A DNA stretch of 64,000 bases from Helicobacter kayseriensis. GTDB taxonomy: Bacteria; Campylobacterota; Campylobacteria; Campylobacterales; Helicobacteraceae. The translations under genes were made by a program, and so were the position numbers. The first letter of the stretch is position 1, and every line of letters starts with the position of its first letter. The stretch lies in the NCBI RefSeq assembly GCF_021300655.1, contig NZ_JAJTNB010000006.1, forward strand, positions 1-64,000, read 5' to 3'. Positions 8,803-18,105 of this stretch are shown piece by piece. Below the pieces are notes generated by a model. It had not been told where the DNA came from, ran no database searches, and worked only from the letters and a program-made list of their open reading frames with translations.

Positions 8803-9789
8803 TCAGACACTTTTCTTGTTGAGATGCACGATAGGGGGGATCTCATCAATCATTGAAGAGCTAAAAAACTCTTCAATACTTTCTCGCATTTCTTTTGGAT
8901 CTTTGATGGAATTGACAAGATTGCGATATTCGCTCGCTTCTTTCTCACCCTTTGCATAAGCGTGGAGATTTTTTCTAAACATAACACATCCATATTCCCC
9001 ATAAAATTGCATCATCAAATCAAAGTGTTCTAACACCAATTCTTTTTTTAGCATAGAAGGAAGCGCGTCTGTATTGTTTTTGATTTGCCAGAAAATCCAA
9101 GGTTTTTGCAAGGCTGCACGCCCAATCATTATGCCATTGGCACCTGTGATTTCCAAAACCTCTCTTGCTTTTTGTGGGCTATCAATCTCTCCATTTGCAA
9201 TCAGTGGGCATTTCACGATTTTTTTCATCAGTGCAATGCTTTTATAATCAATTCTTTCTTTTTTGTAACCATCACTGCGCGTGCGTCCATGCACGACGCA
9301 AAAATCAGCTCCGCTATCATTGATTGCATGAGCAATATCTTCAGGGATTTTTGCATCATATCCAAGTCGCACCTTGATGCTTGTATAGGGTTTATTGCTA
9401 TGCTCTTTGATTAGGCGTAAGCATTGTACAAGTGCATCAAGATTTTTTAACAATCCACTTCCATTGCCGTGATTGGCAACTTTGGGTGCAGGACATCCGC
9501 AATTAAAATCAATCACATCAATTCCCTCAGTTTCATTGAGTTTTTGAACTGCTTTGAGCAATATCTCATCTTTAGAACCTGAGAGCTGGACGCTATAGGG
9601 ATCTTCAAAAGGGGATTTTTCAATCATTTTGAGTGTTTTTTGACTTTGGTAGGCAAGTGCGTGAGAGCTGATCATTTCACTTACTGTAAGATCAACGCCA
9701 AATTTTTTGACAACGCTACGGAAGGGGAGATCTGTAAAGCCCGCTAGGGGCGCAAGCATTAAAAGATTTTCAAAATGTAATTTAGCCAT
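8803..9789 (-). CDS. dus: tRNA-dihydrouridine synthase (DusB-like)
   Basis: This is an FMN/NADPH-dependent enzyme that reduces uridines in the tRNA D-loop. The 328 residues begin MAKLHFENLLMLAPLAGFTD, the family FMN-barrel start. DFNCGCPAPKV holds the catalytic Cys (near residue 100), followed by GNGSGLL, and GADFCVVHGRTR and ANGEIDSP complete the TIM barrel. The start used here is the ATG at 9789, which overlaps the end of nspC by 8 bases and has AAGGA upstream. A longer in-frame extension to 9843 exists but lies inside nspC. Which Dus subfamily it belongs to is not certain. Confidence 0.92.
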   Translation of the reverse strand: MAKLHFENLLMLAPLAGFTDLPFRSVVKKFGVDLTVSEMISSHALAYQSQKTLKMIEKSPFEDPYSVQLSGSKDEILLKAVQKLNETEGIDVIDFNCGCPAPKVANHGNGSGLLKNLDALVQCLRLIKEHSNKPYTSIKVRLGYDAKIPEDIAHAINDSGADFCVVHGRTRSDGYKKERIDYKSIALMKKIVKCPLIANGEIDSPQKAREVLEITGANGIMIGRAALQKPWIFWQIKNNTDALPSMLKKELVLEHFDLMMQFYGEYGCVMFRKNLHAYAKGEKEASEYRNLVNSIKDPKEMRESIEEFFSSSMIDEIPPIVHLNKKSV

Positions 9790-10990
9790 TACGATCCTTG
9801 TAGTGGTGATAGTTGAAGGTTTTGAGAAGTTTGAAATCCCCATTTTTTTGGATCATTCCCAATGATGGAAGTGGAACGCCATTGAAAGTGTTGTTTTTGA
9901 CAATGGTGTAGTGAATCATATCTTCAAAAAAGATTCGATCCCCAATCTCAAGAGGAGAATGAAAACTATAATCCCCAATTACATCTCCAGATAGGCAAGT
10001 AGGTCCCCCAAGACGATATCTGAAAGGAGCGTTATTTTCTCCTTGATCTGCTTCAAGGATTCCTTTTGAGAGTTTAGAGAGGTTTGGGCGATAGGGCATC
10101 TCTAGACAATCAGGCATATGTGCAGTTGCTGAAACATCTAAAATCGCGATTTTCCCTTCATTTTCGATGATATCAATCACCTCTCCCATTAGATATCCAC
10201 ATTGCCAGCCTACAGCTTCTCCAGGCTCTAAAAAAATATCATCTAAATTGGGAAATCGTTCTTTAAGCATCCCAATCAATGAAATCAGCAAAGATAAATC
10301 ATAATCTTTTCGCGTGATGTGGTGCCCCCCTCCAAGGTTGATCCATTTCATTTGAGAGAGATAGTTTGAGAAATGTTTGAAAATATGAGGAAGAGTGCGC
10401 TCTAGCGCATCACTGTTTTGTTCGCAGTGTGTATGAAAATGTAGTCCGCTAATCCCATCTAAACCATATTGCTCGATGCCTTGTTGGAATGCTTGAGGTG
10501 TGATTCCAAGGCGCGATTTGGGAGCACATGGGTTGTAAATCTCTGGTGTGACTTCACTATAAAGGGGATTAAGTCTTAGTCCTACTTGAATGTGTTGATT
10601 GGAGTGAGTTGCATTGTGCTCATCAATAAGGGGCTTGAAAGTTTGCCATTGGTGGAAGGAGTTGAAGATAATGTGCGTTGCGATTGGAAGAAGTTCTAAA
10701 ATCTCCTCTTTTTTATACGCTGGAGAGAAGACGCAAACTTCTTTGGCTTGCTCTCTTCCTCCCAAGGTTTCATAACCAAGGCGTGCTTCATAGATCCCAC
10801 TTGCTGTGCTTCCATGGAGATATTGACTGACTAAACCAAAACTTTGCCAAAATGCAAATCCTTTGAGTGCCACTAGAATCTTAGCTCCACTTTTTTGTTG
10901 GACTTGATCTAGGATTTTGAGATTGTGTTCTAATTTATTTTCTTCCAAAACATAGCAGGGAGAGGGGATGGAATAAAGATCAGTAAGCAA
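9782..10990 (-). CDS. nspC: carboxynorspermidine/carboxyspermidine decarboxylase
   Basis: This is a PLP enzyme (alanine racemase fold, group IV decarboxylase) that makes spermidine or norspermidine from its carboxy precursor in the route that bypasses S-adenosylmethionine decarboxylase. ILVALKGFAFW (near residue 40) carries the PLP lysine, HFHTHCEQN and NLGGGHHIT are the cofactor phosphate motifs, and GPTCLSGDVIGDY contains the active-site Cys from the partner subunit. The start is TTG at 10990: a stop lies two codons upstream in frame and GGGGGTGAG precedes it. It overlaps the upstream gene by 11 bases. Its pathway partner, the dehydrogenase, is at 24339-25523. In H. pylori nspC also neighbours cheV. 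Confidence 0.93.
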   Translation of the reverse strand: MLTDLYSIPSPCYVLEENKLEHNLKILDQVQQKSGAKILVALKGFAFWQSFGLVSQYLHGSTASGIYEARLGYETLGGREQAKEVCVFSPAYKKEEILELLPIATHIIFNSFHQWQTFKPLIDEHNATHSNQHIQVGLRLNPLYSEVTPEIYNPCAPKSRLGITPQAFQQGIEQYGLDGISGLHFHTHCEQNSDALERTLPHIFKHFSNYLSQMKWINLGGGHHITRKDYDLSLLISLIGMLKERFPNLDDIFLEPGEAVGWQCGYLMGEVIDIIENEGKIAILDVSATAHMPDCLEMPYRPNLSKLSKGILEADQGENNAPFRYRLGGPTCLSGDVIGDYSFHSPLEIGDRIFFEDMIHYTIVKNNTFNGVPLPSLGMIQKNGDFKLLKTFNYHHYKDRNG

Positions 10991-11492
10991 TTCTCACCCC
11001 CACACTTCCTCCATGAAGTTGATTGAGATGTGTTTGTTCATCTTTAAACATTGCCCAAGTGTATGAGGCGTAGAGTTTGACAAATGCATTGATATTGTAT
11101 GAGAGATCTAAACTCAAAGAAGGTTCCCATGAAAGAAAAAAGCCTGAATCTTTGCGTTCATAGATTTTAGGACCATAGCCTACTTTGGGGATGATGCTTA
11201 GTTCTTTGATGGGTGCCCAATCCCAAGCAACCCAATAAAAAGTGACAAGATAAATTTTGCTTTCATTGGAATAGGTGAGTGGAACAAAAATTTCAGCTTG
11301 GATTCCCATTGTGTTGAGATCCCACATCCCATAATTGATTTGCAATCCGTGATGCCCAGTATTGAAATAAGCGTATCCAAGACCTGCTTGAAACTTTCTC
11401 CCCCAAATCTTTTGGGCTTGTGTCATTTCTTCTTCTTGAGCATGAAGCATACAAAAAAGGCCAAAAATAAGTGCTATTAGGTTTTTTTTCAT
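10980..11492 (-). CDS. small outer membrane beta-barrel protein, function unknown
   Basis: The 170 residues begin with a classic signal peptide (MKKNLIALIFGLFCMLHAQ). They continue as alternating aromatic and hydrophobic strands (FQAGLGYAYFNTG, LHGGSVGVRIAY), ending in a C-terminal aromatic residue as is usual for substrates of the BAM complex. I cannot assign a family. It lies between cheV and nspC on the same strand and overlaps nspC, so the three may be co-transcribed. GGAG precedes the ATG by 6 bases. Confidence 0.7.
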   Translation of the reverse strand: MKKNLIALIFGLFCMLHAQEEEMTQAQKIWGRKFQAGLGYAYFNTGHHGLQINYGMWDLNTMGIQAEIFVPLTYSNESKIYLVTFYWVAWDWAPIKELSIIPKVGYGPKIYERKDSGFFLSWEPSLSLDLSYNINAFVKLYASYTWAMFKDEQTHLNQLHGGSVGVRIAY

Positions 11493-12445
11493 TTTTTCTC
11501 CAGATAGTATTTAATCATCGTCTCAATTCCTTGTGGGTTTGGTTTGGCGATAAAGCCATTGGCTTGCAAGGAAAATACCATTTCTTGATTGCTATTTTCT
11601 CCCATAGAGGAATTGACAATGACAGGAATGTGTGATGTAAGAGGGTTTTCTTTGATATATCGGATCACATCAAATCCACTTTTTTGGGGCATTTCAAGAT
11701 CAGTGATAATTAACCCAATCTCTTCAATTGGGATGGTTTGCCTTTGGATAAAGTCAAGAAGAGCTTCTCCATTGTGAAATGAATAGTATTTGAGCCCCAA
11801 ATGTTCAAGGAGTCTTTGCACTGTTTTAAGGACTGCTGGACTATCATCAGCAAAAAGGATGACTTTTTTGCTTTGGATTGTTTGAAGATGAGAGAGGGTT
11901 CTTTGTTCTTCAAGAGTAATCCATGGGAAAACATCAAAAAGCATTTTCTCAATGTCAATAACTTGGACGATTTGATGATCAAAATACCTTGTCCTATGAA
12001 TAAACTTTCCATTTTTCAAATTTCCACTCAGATCAATTTCTTGTTTGAGCTCATTCCATTTTTTTTGCAAAAGACGATTTTCTTGATAGAGCTTGATTCC
12101 AATTTTCCATTGAGAAAATTCACAAATCATAATTGTCAATTCGTTTTCTTTAGAATGAGTGGTAAAGGGTGTGAGATCTTGATCGGGGGTATTTGGATTG
12201 TAATATAGCCATTTTCTCATATCCAAAAGAGGGATATCAATCCCCCTAATTGAAATAAGACCTTCTATGATAGAGCTTTTATCGTAGGAGACTTTTGTGA
12301 TTTTGTCTTTGTATCTAATGATTTCTCGAACCTTTAAAACATTGACTGCATATAAATCACCATTTTGTTCAAGAGAAAAACAAAAGAGTTGAAGTTCTTG
12401 ATCTGTGTAAAAAGATGTTGTATGAGCATTGTTTGATAGATTCAT
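11489..12445 (-). CDS. cheV: chemotaxis coupling protein CheV (CheW-receiver fusion)
   Basis: CheV couples chemoreceptors to CheA and can be phosphorylated. The N-terminal CheW-like domain (about residues 10-160) includes LYAVNVLKVREIIRYK and SIRGIDIPLLDM. The receiver domain (about 190-315) has acidic ILFADDSP, phospho-acceptor Asp in LIITDLEMPQ, and the conserved Lys in GFIAKPN. ATG 12445 gives 318 residues, normal for CheV; in-frame upstream codons to 12499 lack family similarity. Its ribosome-binding site is weak. By its place next to nspC it most resembles H. pylori CheV1. The stop overlaps the next gene by 4 bases. Confidence 0.92.
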   Translation of the reverse strand: MNLSNNAHTTSFYTDQELQLFCFSLEQNGDLYAVNVLKVREIIRYKDKITKVSYDKSSIIEGLISIRGIDIPLLDMRKWLYYNPNTPDQDLTPFTTHSKENELTIMICEFSQWKIGIKLYQENRLLQKKWNELKQEIDLSGNLKNGKFIHRTRYFDHQIVQVIDIEKMLFDVFPWITLEEQRTLSHLQTIQSKKVILFADDSPAVLKTVQRLLEHLGLKYYSFHNGEALLDFIQRQTIPIEEIGLIITDLEMPQKSGFDVIRYIKENPLTSHIPVIVNSSMGENSNQEMVFSLQANGFIAKPNPQGIETMIKYYLEKK

Positions 12446-12548
12446 TACCAATATACTTATCCAGATTGATTTAAAGGGTGCAATTTTAGCTGAAAACAAA
12501 TGGAGTGAAGTGATTAAAAGTTGGGGGGCTTGGAAAAAGATCCAAGCC

Positions 12549-13574
12549 TTAGTGATGATGAGGTTTTCCCACCCTCATTTTCTCTAATTTCCCACCCTCT
12601 TGAAGTTCTTTATAATAGTAAGAATGCAAGATTGCAAGCTCTTCTTCTCCCATCGTTCCATCAACCATTGCATTTAAAGCTCCCTCAATGGCAAAGACTG
12701 ACATATAAATATGAGTGATCAAAAGAGCGATGATTGCAAAACCTAAGCAGTTATGAATAATAGCACTTAATCTCAAAGCATTGATAGAAGAGAGTTGAAA
12801 ATAAAGGATTGCTCCTGTGAAAATCATAATAAATCCTCCCACAGTGCAAGTCCAAAACCACATCTTCATTCCTGCATTGAATTGTCCTGAGGGAATAGGA
12901 GTGGAGATCGTCCTCCCTTTTGTGAGATACCCCCCTAGCATCAAAAGCCACTTAAGATCATATATCTTAGGTAGTGAAGCCTTGACCCACATCAAAAACA
13001 TCAATGGGCCAAAAATTGCAAATGCGATGGTAGAGATTCCATGCAAGTCCCTTGCAAGACGCACAAAAGTTCCCCCTCCAAGCTTATCTCCAAAAACCAT
13101 AATCAACCCAGTGATACAAATCACAACAAAAGGCACTGCAGAGAGCCAATGGATTGCAATATTGTAAGTAGAGAAGACTTTATAAGAGATTCCATGAGAG
13201 AAACGCTTAGATTTGAAAATCATCAAATGTGTCAAAAACGCAAGAGGGACAAGGATAATGATTGCTAGAAAGATAGGAGCAAAGACTTTGTTTTGCAACA
13301 AAGTAAAAAGCTCTCCCAATCCTCTGAGCGATTCAATTCCTTCAAGAGGTTTTCCACTCATTGAAGGATTGATAGAGCCTCCTTGCATTTCCATCACATT
13401 ACCACTGACAACTCCACTTGTAGGGGAGTTGATCCCCCAATTCTTGATTTGCTCAATTTGTTTGACTCCATAGATATGGGTATTTTGAGAAAAATCTACA
13501 GGTTCTTTGATGTTTTGAGCCAGTCCAAAAGTGCTTAAGAGAAAGAAGAAAAATACATACAAATATGTTCTCAT
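12549..13574 (-). CDS. fdhC: formate dehydrogenase cytochrome b556 (gamma) subunit
   Basis: This membrane subunit anchors FdhAB on the periplasmic side and passes electrons to menaquinone through two b haems. The 341 residues start with a cleavable-looking signal (to GLAQN), a periplasmic stretch, a first helix (FLAIIILVPLAFLTHL), then the four-helix cytochrome b core with conserved histidines in IAIHWLSA, DLHGISTIAFAIFG, IIHNCLGF and ITHIYMS. It ends in a short His-rich tail. It is the last gene of the fdh operon, 11 bases after fdhB. Confidence 0.93.
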   Translation of the reverse strand: MRTYLYVFFFFLLSTFGLAQNIKEPVDFSQNTHIYGVKQIEQIKNWGINSPTSGVVSGNVMEMQGGSINPSMSGKPLEGIESLRGLGELFTLLQNKVFAPIFLAIIILVPLAFLTHLMIFKSKRFSHGISYKVFSTYNIAIHWLSAVPFVVICITGLIMVFGDKLGGGTFVRLARDLHGISTIAFAIFGPLMFLMWVKASLPKIYDLKWLLMLGGYLTKGRTISTPIPSGQFNAGMKMWFWTCTVGGFIMIFTGAILYFQLSSINALRLSAIIHNCLGFAIIALLITHIYMSVFAIEGALNAMVDGTMGEEELAILHSYYYKELQEGGKLEKMRVGKPHHH

Positions 13575-13585
13575 TTTTTCTCCTT

Positions 13586-14224
13586 TTATTCACCATAGGC
13601 TTTAGACCAAGTATAGGGAATCTTAGGAGTTCCGCTTCCTCTTGTAATAGCTCTGTGGCGGATAATGGCACTCACTTCTTCCCCGCTTCCTGCTAAGAGT
13701 GCTTTAGTCGAACACATTGCAGCACAAACAGGAACTTTTCCTTCAGCGATTCTATTTTGTCCATAGAGTTTAAATTCTTCTTCAGAATGTGTTTCTTCTG
13801 GACCTCCTGCGCAGAATGTGCATTTATCCATAGCCCCGCGAGATCCAAAGACATCAGATTTGGGGAATTGAGGTGCTCCAAAAGGGCAGGCATAGAGACA
13901 ATATCCGCATCCGATACAAGTTTTTTTGTCATGCAAAACAATGCCATCTGCTCGAATATAAAAACAATCCACAGGGCAGACTTTGGCACAAGGAGCATCA
14001 GAGCAATGCATGCAGGCAATAGAGAGACTTTTTTCTTTGCCTTGTATCCCATCATTGAGGGTAATGACTCTTCGGCGATTGATTCCTACAGGGAGATGAT
14101 GAGCTTCTTTACAGGCAACATCACACCCATGACAATCAATGCAACGATCTTCATCGCAATAGAATTTAATTCTTGCTTGGCTTTGGAAGGTTGGCCCTCC
14201 AGAGCTAAATTGTGCTTCACTCAT
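13586..14224 (-). CDS. fdhB: formate dehydrogenase iron-sulfur (beta) subunit
   Basis: This subunit carries four [4Fe-4S] clusters linking FdhA to the cytochrome b subunit. The 212 residues show CIDCHGCDVACKEAH, CMHCSDAPCAKVCPVDCF, CIGCGYCLYACPFGAP and CTFC with a later CAAMC. This is the ferredoxin-like pattern of FdnH/FdhB. It lacks the C-terminal transmembrane helix of E. coli FdnH, consistent with epsilon enzymes. There are ten bases between fdhA and fdhB and 11 to fdhC. Confidence 0.95.
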   Translation of the reverse strand: MSEAQFSSGGPTFQSQARIKFYCDEDRCIDCHGCDVACKEAHHLPVGINRRRVITLNDGIQGKEKSLSIACMHCSDAPCAKVCPVDCFYIRADGIVLHDKKTCIGCGYCLYACPFGAPQFPKSDVFGSRGAMDKCTFCAGGPEETHSEEEFKLYGQNRIAEGKVPVCAAMCSTKALLAGSGEEVSAIIRHRAITRGSGTPKIPYTWSKAYGE

Positions 14225-14234
14225 AGCTTACTCC

Positions 14235-17060
14235 TTATGCTTTTTCTATGCGACAAAGCCCGCATTTGGTTTCTGGGATTTGTGTCACGATGTCATATCC
14301 ATAGTTTGTTACACCATTGATGGATTCTCCAATGCTGTAGGGGACATATCCTTGTGGATAATTTGCCTCTAAGCTCTCACCTTGAGCAACTCCTGCCCAA
14401 TGGAAAGGTGCAAAGATCACATTTTCTTTAAGGCTATAGCTCAATCTTGCTTTGACTTTAGCCTTAAAGCCCTCTGGAGAGTGAATCCATACAAAATCTC
14501 CTTCAGAGATTCCATAATTAGCTGCCGTATTGGGATGGATTTGACAATACATTTCGGGGTTAATCTCACTGAGTGCGAGACTAACACGCGCTTCAATTCC
14601 TTGACCGCTGTGAGTTACGATCCTTGCGGTATTGAGTTGGAGTGGGAAATCTTTTGTCCAATCTTTTTGCAAGGATTTGAATTTTGTTTCAACTCTCCAA
14701 TGGTTAGGTTGATCCTCATAGGTAGGATATTTGCTAATCAAATCAGGGCGTGGCGTATGGATTGGCTCACGATGAAGTGGGATTTTATCAACCCAACTAT
14801 CAACATACATTCTAGCTCTTGCATTTCCATAAGGACAAAGCCCAGCTTCAAGTGCTTTATTGACCAAAATCATACTTAAGTCTGTTTTCCAATTTTTGCC
14901 TTTGGTTATTTCTTTTTCTTGAGCTGTGAGTTTTTTTCCTGTGAGTTTTTCAATATTCTCTGCTGTGATTTCAGGGTAGCCTCCCTTTTGACTTGATTGG
15001 GGTGGGACACTTCCTTGGCTTGCGAGCATGCTGTACTTTTTACCAAAAAGTTCTTGCTCCATTCCAAAGTTATTTCTAAAGCCCATTCCTCCTTGTGTTA
15101 CAGGGATAGAATCATCATAAAGATTTGGACTACCTGGATGTTTTTCATTCCAGCAAGGCCAAGGGAGTCCATAATAAGCATCTTGAAGAGGCCCTTTTCC
15201 TTTGAGTGTTATAGGATCAAAAAGATGCCAATTAGTCGCATGATCTTTGAGGCGCTCTGGCGTCCATCCGCTAAGCCCGATTGTTTTCATTCCAAGGTTG
15301 ATCTCTCTTGTAGCATCTTCTGGCCAAGTAAAGTTGCCTTTTCCATCTCCCAATGCTTTTGTGAGTTGCTCATAAAAGCCTAGGCGTTTGGAAAGTTCAA
15401 AGAGTATTTCTTGATCAGGTTTGCTTTCATAGAGAGGTTTTACAACTTGGAATCTCCATTGGCCAGAGCGGTTTGTAGCAGTTACAGAACCACTTGTTTC
15501 CATTTGGGAGGCTGCAGGAAGGAGATAAACACCATCTTGTTTTTCTGTATAAGCAATCGCATCATGAGGGAATGGATCGATCATGACAAAAAGTTCAAGT
15601 TGATTGAGGGCTTGAGCGACTTTGTTTGTTTGGGCAATTGAGATGATTCCATTTCCCATACAAACCATAGCTCGAATCTTTCCTGCTTTTCCATTATGGA
15701 TTTTTTCCTCTTCAAGAACACCCTGCCACCATCTAGCAAGCGTGAAACCTGAGACATGGATTGTTTCAGGATCAAATTGAGATTTGAGCCATTCATAATC
15801 GACCTTCCACACATTAGCCCAATGCTTAAAAGCTCCTTCACTGAGCCCATAATAGCCTGGCAAGCTATCAGAAAGACATCCTAAATCTGTCGCACCTTGG
15901 ACATTATCATGCCCTCTTAGAATGTTTGTTCCTCCGCCAACTTTCCCCATATTCCCTAAGACAAGTTGCAAGATTGGAGCAATTCTTGTATTTCCTGTTC
16001 CGATACTATGTTGTGTAAGACCCATCGCCCAAATCAATGTTCCTGGCTTAGTCTGAGCATAAAGTTCAGTCACATTGAGCAATTCTTCTTCTGTGACTCC
16101 ACAAATATCAGCCACAACATGAGGAGGGAATTTTTCAGCTTCTTTTCTAATCGCTTGGATTCCAAATGTGCGATCTTGGATAAACTCCTTATCTTCCCAA
16201 CCATTTTTGAAGATGATGTGAAGCATTCCATAAATAAAAGCGATATCAGTTCCTCCGCGGATTTGGATAAACATATCTGCCTTAGCTGCAGTGCGTGTAA
16301 AGCGTGGATCTATGACGATGATCTTTGCTCCATTTCTTTCTTTGGCATTAAGGAAATGTTGGAATCCAACAGGGTGATTGACCGCAGGATTTGCTCCAAA
16401 AATAATAATTGCTTTTGAGTTTTGAATATCTCCAAGATGATTTGTCATCGCTCCATATCCAAATGTATTCGCCACACCGGCGACTGTGGAGCTGTGTCAG
16501 AGACGAGCTTGGTGATCGATATTGTGTGTCCCAAACATAGTAGTAAATTTGCGAATGTAATAACATTGCTCATTACTTAGTTTGGCACTCCCAAAAAACT
16601 GCACGCTATCTGCGCCGTGATCACTTTTGAGTTGTTTGAGCTTATCTCCAATCTCATCAAGTGCTTGTTCCCACGAAATACGCTTCCATTGGCCATTTTC
16701 TTTTTTCATGGGATATTTGATTCTTTTGGCACTGCGCACCATATCGATCATATCTGCACCCTTAGAGCAATGTCCTCCTAAGCTTACAGGATGATCTTGT
16801 GCGACTTCTTGACGCACCCAAGTGCCATTTTTGACTTCTGCGATGATCCCACATCCTACAGAACAAATCGTGCAAACTGTTTTGATTTTTTGACTATCTG
16901 GATAAGCTTCTTTGAGCTCCTCTTGTGTTGCCTCTCTGATGATTCCTTGGCTTGCGCTAAGGCTACTAATACCTGCACCAATCCCTAAAGCACTCATCTT
17001 AAGAAAACTTCGACGAGAGGCTCTAAGCGGTGAAAAAGTCTGTGCGATATATTCACTCAT
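14235..17060 (-). CDS. fdhA: formate dehydrogenase molybdopterin subunit, selenocysteine-containing
   Basis: This is the catalytic subunit oxidising formate to CO2 in the periplasm. Read through one TGA (16497-16499), the gene gives 941 residues with selenocysteine at 188. The context ARL-Sec-HSSTVAGVANTFGYGAMT is the family active site, where most homologues have Sec or Cys followed by His. The N-terminus has a Tat signal (RRSFLKMSALGIG). A [4Fe-4S] site is formed by Cys63, 66, 70 and 98. The C-terminal molybdopterin dinucleotide domain includes PHTAANYGISEGDFVWIHSP-like residues, ending GLCRIEKA. A possible SECIS hairpin follows the TGA. Standard gene callers would break this gene into two ORFs; both halves are uninterrupted and family-like, so a nonsense mutation is unlikely. 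Sec insertion genes must be elsewhere. Confidence 0.95.
16472..16489 (-). promoter_or_regulatory. probable SECIS hairpin of fdhA
   Basis: On the coding strand, 8 bases after the in-frame TGA, CCACA and TGTGG form a 5-bp stem around GTCGCCGG. A bacterial SECIS sits directly 3' of the UGA and presents a small apical loop to SelB, so position is right. The match to a SelB loop consensus was not tested; alternative pairings (CGCC/GGCG) exist. Confidence 0.55.
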
Positions 17061-17072
17061 AACCTGACCTCC

Positions 17073-17291
17073 TTATTTTGCAGATGCATAGTAAGAGCTC
17101 CAATATTTGGTGCTTCTATACAAAATTTCTTTTTTCTTGCTGGATCCAGTTTTGACCCCATTTTTCTCTCTTGGGATATCACTTCCGCAACCTGCAAGAG
17201 CGATTCCGCCAACAGCGACAGCAACAGAGGTCTTGCTAGCATTTTTTAAAAAATCTCTACGAGATTCTTTAGTCAATGAAACATTTTCCAT
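17073..17291 (-). CDS. small Tat-targeted protein of formate dehydrogenase loci
   Basis: A 72-residue protein with a twin-arginine signal (SRRDFLKNASKTSVAVAVGGIALAGCG) and a short basic/aromatic tail (STKYWSSYYASAK). Such peptides occur directly upstream of fdhA in many Campylobacterota and proteobacteria (the group described as formate dehydrogenase region TAT target, TIGR02811 as I recall it). The Cys in LAGCG could be a lipobox. The role is unknown; it may help Tat export or maturation of FdhAB. It has a good AGGAGC Shine-Dalgarno and lies 12 bases before fdhA. Confidence 0.8.
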   Translation of the reverse strand: MENVSLTKESRRDFLKNASKTSVAVAVGGIALAGCGSDIPREKNGVKTGSSKKKEILYRSTKYWSSYYASAK

Positions 17292-17315
17292 GATCTGCTC
17301 CTTTATTTTAGGATG

Positions 17316-17351
17316 GTAGGGGATGCCCTACTGTAGAGATTAGGTCTAATC
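17316..17351. promoter_or_regulatory. two inverted repeats in the fdh leader
   Basis: The 92-base gap between the TorD-like gene and the Tat peptide gene holds two perfect inverted repeats: GTAGGG-GATG-CCCTAC (17316-17331) and GATTAG-GT-CTAATC (17338-17351). They could be RNA hairpins that protect or attenuate the downstream fdhXABC message, or the second could be a protein-binding palindrome. Seen directly; the role is inferred. Confidence 0.4.
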
Positions 17352-17383
17352 CCTGCAGTAAGACATTTTGCAATAAGAGAAGA

Positions 17384-18100
17384 TTATTTGTATTTAATCT
17401 CCTCTTCGCTGATTTGGGTTTTGATTCGTTTTTTCCATTTTCCTTTTCTTTCTTCTTTCTTGAGTTCCCCAAGATCGATAAATTCTTCAAACGGAGGGGG
17501 AGTTACCTCAAGATAAAGTCGCTCAAATTCTGCAAAACTTCCTAGAATCTTGGCGATAGATTTATAAAACTTGGATTTTTTGTTTTTAAGAATCTCAAGA
17601 ATGACAAAATTCACATAGTCATTGAGAATATCGGCAAAGATTTGTTTTGCCATAGCGATAGAGCAAGGGTTGGCTTTGTTTAAAAGAGAGGCATTAAAAA
17701 TGAGCAGAAAGCCTAGATGATCTTCGGGCTCAATGAAATTTTCATCCTTGCGAAATTCGCTTTCAAGAATTAAATCGCGGATTCTTAGACACTTTTCTCC
17801 AAATTCCCATCCCTCATCATAATAGCTTGCAGTGAGGTTGATTGCTTTGTGGCTAAAATTATCAATAAAAAGTGTTTCAAATTCTTCTTGTATGTTTTGA
17901 AAACCATGTGCTTCAAGTTCTTGTAGGAGAATGTGAGCATCTTTTTGTGTTTGGTCATTGATGGGGTTTGCAAAAATTTGATCAAGGATGGAGAGTGCAA
18001 GTTGTATGTGCTTTTGGAATCCTTGATAGCTAAAGCAAATGCCAAGCAAAGAATAATAAAGCGATCGTGCTTTGGTGATTTGGAGTTCTTCTTGTGTCAT
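17384..18100 (-). CDS. TorD-family chaperone for formate dehydrogenase
   Basis: A 238-residue all-helical cytoplasmic protein resembling TorD/DmsD chaperones, which bind Tat signal peptides and keep molybdoenzymes unfolded until cofactor insertion. Visible cues are the helical start RSLYYSLLGICFSYQ, FETLFIDNF and ASYYDEGWEFGEKCLRIRDLI (the family Y-x-S/D-EGW-type region), and the acidic surface. It is five bases from the upstream Fe-S gene and shares the operon with fdhA, whose Tat signal is its likely client. Confidence 0.8.
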   Translation of the reverse strand: MTQEELQITKARSLYYSLLGICFSYQGFQKHIQLALSILDQIFANPINDQTQKDAHILLQELEAHGFQNIQEEFETLFIDNFSHKAINLTASYYDEGWEFGEKCLRIRDLILESEFRKDENFIEPEDHLGFLLIFNASLLNKANPCSIAMAKQIFADILNDYVNFVILEILKNKKSKFYKSIAKILGSFAEFERLYLEVTPPPFEEFIDLGELKKEERKGKWKKRIKTQISEEEIKYK

Positions 18101-18105
18101 TGTGC

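Noticed and set aside
14235-16475. A separate 746-codon ORF starting at MANTFGYG, suggesting fdhA is a broken or two-gene locus
   Set aside because: The 187-codon ORF before it ends in TGA exactly at the known Sec site, the frame is uninterrupted, and the joined protein is a complete FdhA.
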